From: CAZTAR01 sp043813895
Lineage (GTDB): Bacteria; Planctomycetota; Phycisphaerae; UBA1845; UTPLA1
Assembly: GCA_043813895.1 (NCBI GenBank)
Contig: JBDRKQ010000116.1
Coordinates: forward strand, 1 to 10,509
Reading direction: 5' to 3'
Length of the DNA stretch: 10,509 nt
Positions 1 through 5,670 of this stretch are shown here, one piece after another (position 1 is the first letter of the stretch; the number at the start of each line of letters is the position of its first letter). Under the pieces are notes generated by a model. That model did not search any database and was not told where the DNA came from. It worked only from the letters and a program-made list of their open reading frames with translations. A program made the position numbers and the translations under genes.

Positions 1-1
1 T

Positions 2-187
2 TTGTTGCTGGCCGATGTCAATGAGGACTCGGAGATTGACGGCAACGACATCCAGTGCTTCGTGGAGTGCATGATCTCAGGCACGGCCCCGGGCTGTAAT
101 TGCGCTTGCGCGGACCTGGCCGAACCGATTGGCAGCCTGGATATGGATGACGTGCCCGTATTCATCGATGCGTTGCTGAACAGTTAG
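2..187 (+). CDS. C-terminal fragment of a secreted protein ending in a dockerin-like domain
   Basis: This is the 3' end of a gene whose start lies before the window; it reads in frame from base 2 to the TAG at 185-187. The visible 61 residues form a two-part dockerin-like domain. The first loop (DVNEDSEIDGNDI) has the D-x-N-x-D...D-I spacing of a Ca-binding dockerin/EF-hand loop. It is followed by a short helix and a CNCAC cysteine cluster. The second loop is degenerate: its acidic residues at the usual third and fifth positions are missing, but it keeps the ending DDVPVFIDALL. The protein stops three residues after that helix. The same signature (D-I-Q-x-F-V, then D-D-V-P-x-F) occurs inside the giant gene that starts at 1103, so the two are likely paralogous. 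In planctomycetes such repeats sit on exported proteins; the partner, if any, is unknown. The catalytic or structural part of this protein is not in the window. Confidence 0.8.
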   Translation: MLLADVNEDSEIDGNDIQCFVECMISGTAPGCNCACADLAEPIGSLDMDDVPVFIDALLNS

Positions 188-735
188 GCTCGTCCGGGCT
201 TTGCCGTTTGAGGCCGCCCCTGATGCCGCTCAACATGAATGACACCGACGGCTTGGCGTAAAAGCGGCTCAGTGGTTTCTGATCCGGTCGACCGATGACT
301 GCGAATCGCTTTCTTCGCGGGCGCTCCCGGCGGAATCGTCGGGAGCGCTCGCTGCATTTGTACGCCGGATCGAGGCCTCGCTCCGGCCAGCCACCCGGCA
401 AAACCGTCAGGCCAATATAGCGACACGATAAACCGGGAAGTGCCCGCGAGCCTGCGTAGAGCGGCAAAGATTGCGCGGCTCCGCATACCAAGGCGTCTCT
501 CCGGAAGAAAGTGACCAAAGGATTGTATTGGCTGGTATTCGCGACTGGGACTACCCGTTCGCCGTTTCAGACCGGCCAACTGATACAGTCGGTACTGGGA
601 TGGAGGCACTGGCGTTTGCGATGTTATCGCCACCACCAGATGTTAGGTGCACATGTTAGGGGAGCGGCGAGGGTCCGCGGAACCAGGCGAGGACCAGTAA
701 TGCCCCAAGTTTCGGTGCTTTTTTCAGCGACAGGC
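188..735. other. Intergenic region without a convincing gene
   Basis: About 550 bases follow the dockerin-tail gene. The open frames here are short, overlap on both strands, and give Arg/Pro/Gly-rich translations with no recognisable domain, as expected for chance frames in GC-rich DNA. The visible structure is the strong hairpin at 317-352, a ten-base palindrome CGAGGCCTCG at 369-378, and three ATGTTA-type short direct repeats between 621 and 660. I see no tRNA, no known riboswitch core and no insertion-sequence ends. It could hold an unrecognised small RNA or a decayed gene. Confidence 0.5.
317..352 (+). terminator. Strong GC-rich hairpin, possible terminator of the upstream gene
   Basis: Bases 317-331 pair with 338-352 to give a 15-bp stem with two G-U wobbles, closed by a six-base loop (GGAATC). 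It lies 130 bases after the stop of the dockerin-tail gene. The run after the stem (TGCATTTG) is not a real U-tract, so this is not a classical intrinsic terminator. It could stabilise the 3' end of the upstream mRNA or belong to a small RNA. The same structure forms on the other strand, also without a U-tract. Confidence 0.35.
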
Positions 736-765
736 TTGACGTTCGTTTGCCGATTCTGGTACCAT
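736..765 (+). promoter_or_regulatory. Sigma-70-like promoter, probably for the giant secreted protein
   Basis: A -35 box TTGACG (736-741, five of six consensus bases) is separated by 18 bases from TACCAT (760-765, four of six). The TG at 757-758 places an extended -10 dinucleotide at the correct position before it. Transcription would start near 772, leaving a leader of about 330 bases before the ATG at 1103. No better promoter was seen closer to that gene. The match is by eye only. Confidence 0.4.
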
Positions 766-831
766 GAACCTCGATACCGTTGGCCGAGGAGAGTCGATCA
801 TCTGCAAAGCCAGCGAGCGAAAGGGGAATGG

Positions 832-996
832 ATGCGTCTGCGAGGATCCGGCTTCTTTAACATTGAATCGTTTTTGCCGTCTTCGAGGACAGCGGGTCCG
901 AGAGGGTGGTGGTGTGGTGTTTTTCTGTCAATACTCTGCGTAGGAGTGGGACCAAGTATCAGGGGAGTGTCTGAGGATCGAGCGAACGTTATGTAG
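832..996 (+). CDS. Possible 54-residue small protein in the leader region
   Basis: An ATG at 832 lies four bases after AAGGGGA (821-827), which could serve as a ribosome binding site, although the spacing is short. It lies about 60 bases after the predicted transcription start of the promoter at 736-765. The product starts with a basic stretch (MRLRGSGFF) and has one hydrophobic segment around residues 27-41 (GWWCGVFLSILCVGV), so it would look like a single-pass membrane peptide or an uncleaved signal sequence. It ends at TAG 994-996, 106 bases before the next gene. I recognise no family. It may be a leader peptide, the remnant of the 5' end of another exported protein, or chance coding; the last is most likely. 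Confidence 0.22.
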   Translation: MRLRGSGFFNIESFLPSSRTAGPRGWWCGVFLSILCVGVGPSIRGVSEDRANVM

Positions 997-1102
997 TGGT
1001 TGAGTTGCCTGCCGTCGCCGGCTGTTCGGCCGGGGCTGTGGGTCATCTCAGGAACAGAAAGTGTCTTATTGGGTAGTGCTGCTTTTTGGAAGGAGCAAGT
1101 CG

Positions 1103-4100
1103 ATGACGAAGAAAGGCGTACTGTTAGTAATCTTGGGCTTAGCAGTCTGCATGTGTTGGATGATTTCCAGCACAATGGCTGGGGATCAGCCACGCAGCGC
1201 GCTGCAGGTTGAACAGAATGGCGCGAAGGTGCCGAGTAGTTCACAGGTGCTGAGTCCACACGTCAAGGTGTTGAGCCGTGCGGCGCCCTCGGACGGATCC
1301 CAAGTAGATCCGGTGTCCGCCGTGAAGGGGAAAGCTGCAAGCGCGACTCGCAGTGTTTCGCCCGTGCAGTCACATGTTCTCGGTGAGTTCATTCCGTCGT
1401 CCACTGTGGAGTCTAGCGACGGTGCCGAGCCCAGAACTATTGACGCATGCAAGTATGACAACGTAATCTCCGGGTATTATGGCTCAGCCACCTCCAATAC
1501 TTGGCAATTCTCGGTGATTCACCATTGCACCGTGGTCGGCGCCGACGTTCGGATCAACGCCGTATCGACGGTCTTCAGTAATCTCTGCGTGCCGGTGGGT
1601 ACCGAGTTTGCAGTATGGGTTTTTGACGACCCGCTTGGCAATGGGAATCCAACGCAAGCGGATATCGTGAATAACTGGACTACGGAGACTGCCATCCTTA
1701 CCGCGACAACCGGCGTGCGGCAAACAGTCCCGCTCAGCAACCCGATTATCGCCACGAATGGCTCCTATTTCATCGTCGCTGCGGTGAGTTATCATGTTCC
1801 TCCCAGCAACGGATACCCCCATGGGGCGGATATCACCGGCCCGGACGGTGAGGCGTATTACTGCTTTTACAGCTACACCGTCCCAGACCCGGAGGGTCCA
1901 CTGTTTCCGTTTGATCCCACGTGGATGACGACAGGTGGATATAACGCATTTACCGCGGGTGACTGGATGGTGCGGGCCGACGCGGATGAGCCGTCGCCTG
2001 GCTCCTGCTGCGACCCGAGCATACCGAGCTGTACTGATAATGTCATTTGGTCGGACTGTCTGGCCCCTGGCCAAGTCTGGACTGAGAATGTTGCCTGCGC
2101 CGCGCTGGATCCGCTATGCGGATACGGCGCCTGCTGTTATGGCGATGGGCTGGACGAATTCTGCGTCGTGGAGAGTGAAGCGGACTGCACAGCCAGGACC
2201 AATGAGTACCTATTCCACCTGCATGAGAATTGCGAGGACGTGAGTTGCGCGCGGATACCGGAAAACGACACGTGTGTCGCCGCAGAAGTCCTTCCGTCCG
2301 ATCCTTGCGTCAATGTCACCTTCGATTCCTCGAATGCGATTTCCGACACGCTCGGCGACCCCGCGTCGTGTACGGCATCGGATGACGTGCCGGCCGGCTA
2401 CCCCGTTGCGAGGGATGTCTGGTACAGGTACCAGATCCCGGCCGATTACAACGGCGAGACGATCGACCCTGGGAGTAGCTACCTGGTCATCAGCACCTAC
2501 GGAAGCACCTTCGATACGATCCTCCAGGTTTTCTGGGATACCAGCGATGTGAACAAGCCCTGTACAGGGGGCGGCGCGCTCGAATGCCCGCCGGGCACCG
2601 GGACGGTTACCGAAAACCTGTGCAACGACGACGTGATTCTCGGTACGAGGCTCTGGTCGCGCATCGAGTTTAACATCAACGGTGGTGATAAGCCGGGCCC
2701 CGGTGATTGCATCATCATCCGCGTCGGTGGTTGGTTTGACCAGGGCGCCGAGGGCGGCGTCGGCGCGCTCAACATCCAGATGGTTCCGGTCACGACCACT
2801 GGCGCGGCTGGCCAGTACGGTGTCTGCTGCGACGGAACCGGCGGCTGCACGATGCAGACTGAGGCGAATTGCGCCACCTACTTCCGGCCGTGGACGGACT
2901 TCTACGAGAATGCCCGCTACGACTCTTCCGGTACCGATCCTGACACTGATCCCCTGCTATGCGGGGACCAGGACGAGGCATATGTCTTTCATGCGGGCTG
3001 CTGCACCTATGAGCATTGCGCCGTTGGCAGTGCCTGTTACAACCCGATCCCGATTACCGGGAGCGGCACGCACAGCATTCACAACGTCACATACTACTCG
3101 TTTACGGCTCCGGGCAGCGGCGCCGTCCTGATCGACACGTGTGGCACGACGGATTTTGATACGGTCATTTCGGTGTACAGTGGCGATCCGACCGCCCTGG
3201 AGGAGCCCGGTGCCGTCTATCCCGGCAACTGCAAGCAAAATGACCCCTATCTCATCAAGCGCAACGACGACTGCACCAGGGCAGACGAACCGGCTTCGTG
3301 CGGTCTGGCGCCGTGCCATGACGACGTCGATACCTACGGAGAATCCTGCCTCTGCCTGACCGTGGGCCTAAACGGCTTCCCAGATCCTGAGGACACATAC
3401 GACTTGCTCCCAAGCCAGCCGTACATCATCGGCGTCGGCATGAAGGACGATCGGGTTGAAACCGTCGACGGAGGTCCTTGCCGCGAAGAGGGCATCGATC
3501 CGGTGCCGAACTATCCGATGGACGGTGAGTTCGAGTTGGTTCTCAACATCGACCTCGCCCTGGCAGGCTGCTACGACTGCGAAGAGAACTGCGTCTGCCG
3601 CGGCGACTTTAATGGCTCCAGTGATCTGGATGGCGACGACATTCAGGGATTCGTCGATGCGTTCCTCGCGACTCCCGCCGACTGCACGACAAACGAGTGG
3701 TGCAAGGCGAACATGAACGGCGACTGCGTCCTGAGCACGGACGACGTCCCGATCTTCGTCAACTTGCTGCTGGCCGGGGCGAGCTGCACAGCCGATCCTC
3801 TCGACTGCGCGAACCCGGACGCCTGTCATATACCTGACTTTGACACGGATATCGCCTTGACGAACGATTCGACGCAGTGCCTGTTCGATAACTTCTCCCC
3901 CGTGACTTACGGAATACTCTCCGAAGTCTGTTGGTGGGGAATTTACTCTGACTCCACAGCGGGCGGTGAGTGTCCCACGCTGGGCGGGAACGCCGATGAC
4001 TTCCAGGTCGCCTACTTCGATAACTACGGCGCGGATGGTCTTCCCAATACTGCGGATGATGGTACTCCCGGTAATGCGATCGCGGAGTTCTCGCAGAGTG

Positions 4101-5452
4101 CCACGACCTTGACGGTCAATACGAAGACCTCAACCCTGGTCAGCACGGTGGATGCGCCGCTCGAGGGCTACAACGTCTTCGAGTTCACCGCTTCTCATGC
4201 GCCGATCAACGTCTTCCCGGATGAGTGCTACTGGATACGGATGGCCAACTATGGGGTCGACGCCTCCTGCACCTACTCCTGGCTGAGTGCCGACGGCACC
4301 GGTGACGACATCAACGCGTTCATCCCCGGTGGCGGTGATTGCGATAGCGGGTATGCCCCCGTTATCCCCAGCAATGCCCTTGATATGGCCTTCTGCGTGA
4401 ATGTGGACATCAAGCAGTTCGACTGTGCGGACACCTCTTGCGTGGTGGACTGCGGGGATGCCACCAAGACCGAGAACGAGCCGACGGCCTGTCCGGACGG
4501 CGACGACACGTACAACGCCGGCTGCAATTCGACTCCGGAATCCTTCAACGGACCGGCGATTGTCTGCGGCGATATCGTCTGCGGTACCTCGGGTTCGTGG
4601 ATAACACCGTGTCCGGGTGGTGTCGGCGACTGTGCTCCAGGCGACACCTGTACTGACGGTTACTGCGAAGGCACGATCACGCGTGATACCGATTGGTACG
4701 TGTTGGATCTGGCGGCGCAGACGCTCGTCACGTTGACGATCGCTGACGATGACGTTGAATTCCCATGGATAATGGGCTTCGCCGAGTACTTGACGAACCC
4801 AGGTTCCGGCGACTGTGCCGACCTTAGCGGGTACATCTTCCCGAATGCCTCGGGCATCCCCTGCGCAGGCGGCGAGGTGGAAGTGTGTCTGCCGGCCGGC
4901 ATCTGGTGGGTGTTTGTTGCACCGCGGTCCGGTTGGTTGATTCCGTGTGACTCAGCGTACAAGTTCAGCGTGAGCTGCGATGTCTGCACCAACGACGAGT
5001 GCGAGCAAGCGGAAGAGGTCTTCCCCGGCACCAGCGTCTTCTTCAGCACCTCCAGTGCGACAACCGACGTAGGAGATGTCGGCATTAGCTGCAACTACCA
5101 AGGCGTGGGAGTACCGATGCCCTTCTCGCTGTGGTACTACTTTGTGGCCACGGCCACCACGGCCAAGGTCGATACGTGTTTGGCTGGCACAACGGCTGGT
5201 GACACGATTCTGGCCTGCTTCGATGACTGCGACCAGACCACTGAGCTCGGTTGCTGCGACGATGCTGGCTGTGGCCCAGGCGGGTACGGTTCCTGCATGA
5301 CCCTGACTGGATTGGTAGTCGACACGACCTACTACATCCAGGTCGGATCGAACAGCGCAGGCTTCGCGGGACCGGTTGAGATGTTGATCACGTCTCCGGA
5401 TGTTGCCCCCGCGTGCCCCGCCACCGGCCCTGGTGCGGGGACCTGTAACTGA
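1103..5452 (+). CDS. Giant secreted Cys-rich multidomain protein with an internal dockerin-like pair
   Basis: This encodes 1449 residues. The ATG at 1103 is chosen because GGAAGGAG (1088-1095) lies seven bases upstream and the protein then begins with a classic signal peptide: MTKKG, a hydrophobic core at 6-21, and probable cleavage after A26 (STMA|GD). Order of parts: Ser/Val-rich linker (27-110); beta-sandwich domain (112-296); two GxCC cysteine modules (from 300 and 342); an 'NDxC..A' domain like the bacterial pre-peptidase C-terminal type (388-562, with DVWYRY, FDTIL and CNDD motifs); a third GxCC module (from 573); a second such domain (640-820, with FDTVISVY); a dockerin-like pair (835-892); another beta-sandwich domain with a CWWGIY motif (907-1109); and two more PPC-like domains (1109-1295 and 1297-1449). 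No catalytic motif, transmembrane anchor or PEP-CTERM tail is visible, so a structural, adhesive or binding role outside the cell is inferred. Gene and signal peptide are secure; function is not. Confidence 0.9.
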   Translation: MTKKGVLLVILGLAVCMCWMISSTMAGDQPRSALQVEQNGAKVPSSSQVLSPHVKVLSRAAPSDGSQVDPVSAVKGKAASATRSVSPVQSHVLGEFIPSSTVESSDGAEPRTIDACKYDNVISGYYGSATSNTWQFSVIHHCTVVGADVRINAVSTVFSNLCVPVGTEFAVWVFDDPLGNGNPTQADIVNNWTTETAILTATTGVRQTVPLSNPIIATNGSYFIVAAVSYHVPPSNGYPHGADITGPDGEAYYCFYSYTVPDPEGPLFPFDPTWMTTGGYNAFTAGDWMVRADADEPSPGSCCDPSIPSCTDNVIWSDCLAPGQVWTENVACAALDPLCGYGACCYGDGLDEFCVVESEADCTARTNEYLFHLHENCEDVSCARIPENDTCVAAEVLPSDPCVNVTFDSSNAISDTLGDPASCTASDDVPAGYPVARDVWYRYQIPADYNGETIDPGSSYLVISTYGSTFDTILQVFWDTSDVNKPCTGGGALECPPGTGTVTENLCNDDVILGTRLWSRIEFNINGGDKPGPGDCIIIRVGGWFDQGAEGGVGALNIQMVPVTTTGAAGQYGVCCDGTGGCTMQTEANCATYFRPWTDFYENARYDSSGTDPDTDPLLCGDQDEAYVFHAGCCTYEHCAVGSACYNPIPITGSGTHSIHNVTYYSFTAPGSGAVLIDTCGTTDFDTVISVYSGDPTALEEPGAVYPGNCKQNDPYLIKRNDDCTRADEPASCGLAPCHDDVDTYGESCLCLTVGLNGFPDPEDTYDLLPSQPYIIGVGMKDDRVETVDGGPCREEGIDPVPNYPMDGEFELVLNIDLALAGCYDCEENCVCRGDFNGSSDLDGDDIQGFVDAFLATPADCTTNEWCKANMNGDCVLSTDDVPIFVNLLLAGASCTADPLDCANPDACHIPDFDTDIALTNDSTQCLFDNFSPVTYGILSEVCWWGIYSDSTAGGECPTLGGNADDFQVAYFDNYGADGLPNTADDGTPGNAIAEFSQSATTLTVNTKTSTLVSTVDAPLEGYNVFEFTASHAPINVFPDECYWIRMANYGVDASCTYSWLSADGTGDDINAFIPGGGDCDSGYAPVIPSNALDMAFCVNVDIKQFDCADTSCVVDCGDATKTENEPTACPDGDDTYNAGCNSTPESFNGPAIVCGDIVCGTSGSWITPCPGGVGDCAPGDTCTDGYCEGTITRDTDWYVLDLAAQTLVTLTIADDDVEFPWIMGFAEYLTNPGSGDCADLSGYIFPNASGIPCAGGEVEVCLPAGIWWVFVAPRSGWLIPCDSAYKFSVSCDVCTNDECEQAEEVFPGTSVFFSTSSATTDVGDVGISCNYQGVGVPMPFSLWYYFVATATTAKVDTCLAGTTAGDTILACFDDCDQTTELGCCDDAGCGPGGYGSCMTLTGLVVDTTYYIQVGSNSAGFAGPVEMLITSPDVAPACPATGPGAGTCN
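3605..3778 (+). other. Dockerin-like EF-hand pair inside the giant protein
   Basis: Residues 835-892 of the giant protein hold two Ca-binding-type loops. Loop 1 reads DFNGSSDLDGDDI and loop 2 reads NMNGDCVLSTDDV; each has the twelve-residue spacing of a dockerin loop and is followed by a short hydrophobic helix (QGFVDAFL and PIFVNLLL). Unlike the pair at the end of the upstream gene, the second loop here keeps its N and D ligands. The pair lies in the middle of the protein, whereas dockerins are usually terminal. No cohesin is visible in the window, so cellulosome-like assembly cannot be claimed. Confidence 0.75.
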
Positions 5453-5483
5453 TCGATCAGGCGAAGACCTGATGCGAAGATTC

Positions 5484-5517
5484 ATCCTCCGGCTCACCAA
5501 AGCGTGGGCCGGGGGAT
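5484..5517 (+). other. Hairpin in the 3' untranslated region of the giant gene
   Basis: Bases 5484-5497 pair with 5504-5517 in a 14-bp stem with two G-U wobbles around a six-base loop. It starts 31 bases after the stop codon and lies 13 bases before the intrinsic terminator. It has no U-tract, so it more likely protects the mRNA end or assists the terminator than terminates alone. Confidence 0.5.
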
Positions 5518-5530
5518 AACCTGAGATTTC

Positions 5531-5573
5531 AAGACCGGCCTTCAGACTACTGTCTGGAGGCCGGTCTTTTTTT
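5531..5573 (+). terminator. Intrinsic terminator after the giant gene
   Basis: Bases 5531-5547 pair with 5552-5568 in a 17-bp GC-rich stem with one G-U wobble, closed by a four-base TACT loop and running into seven Ts (5567-5573). This is a textbook rho-independent terminator for + strand transcription. It lies 78 bases after the stop of the giant gene and ends about 100 bases before the lipoprotein gene, so the two are separate transcription units. Confidence 0.92.
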
Positions 5574-5670
5574 CGCGGACCCTATCAGAGAGACCCTGAG
5601 CGTGCTCCCAGTTGCTCCAGGCCCTGATCAGGGTCGCACACTTGTGCACGCTGATATAGAATCCAAAGGC

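Noticed and set aside
804..812. GCAAAGCCA resembling the conserved core of a class I c-di-GMP riboswitch
   Set aside because: The GNRA tetraloop hairpin and the paired second arm expected around it are not visible, so a nine-base match is probably chance.
1061..1102. Upstream GTG start for the giant protein
   Set aside because: It would put 14 residues before the signal peptide and has no ribosome binding site, while the ATG at 1103 has GGAAGGAG at ideal spacing.
2..3778. A cellulosome-type cohesin-dockerin system
   Set aside because: Only dockerin-like repeats are seen; there is no cohesin and no recognisable glycoside hydrolase in the window.
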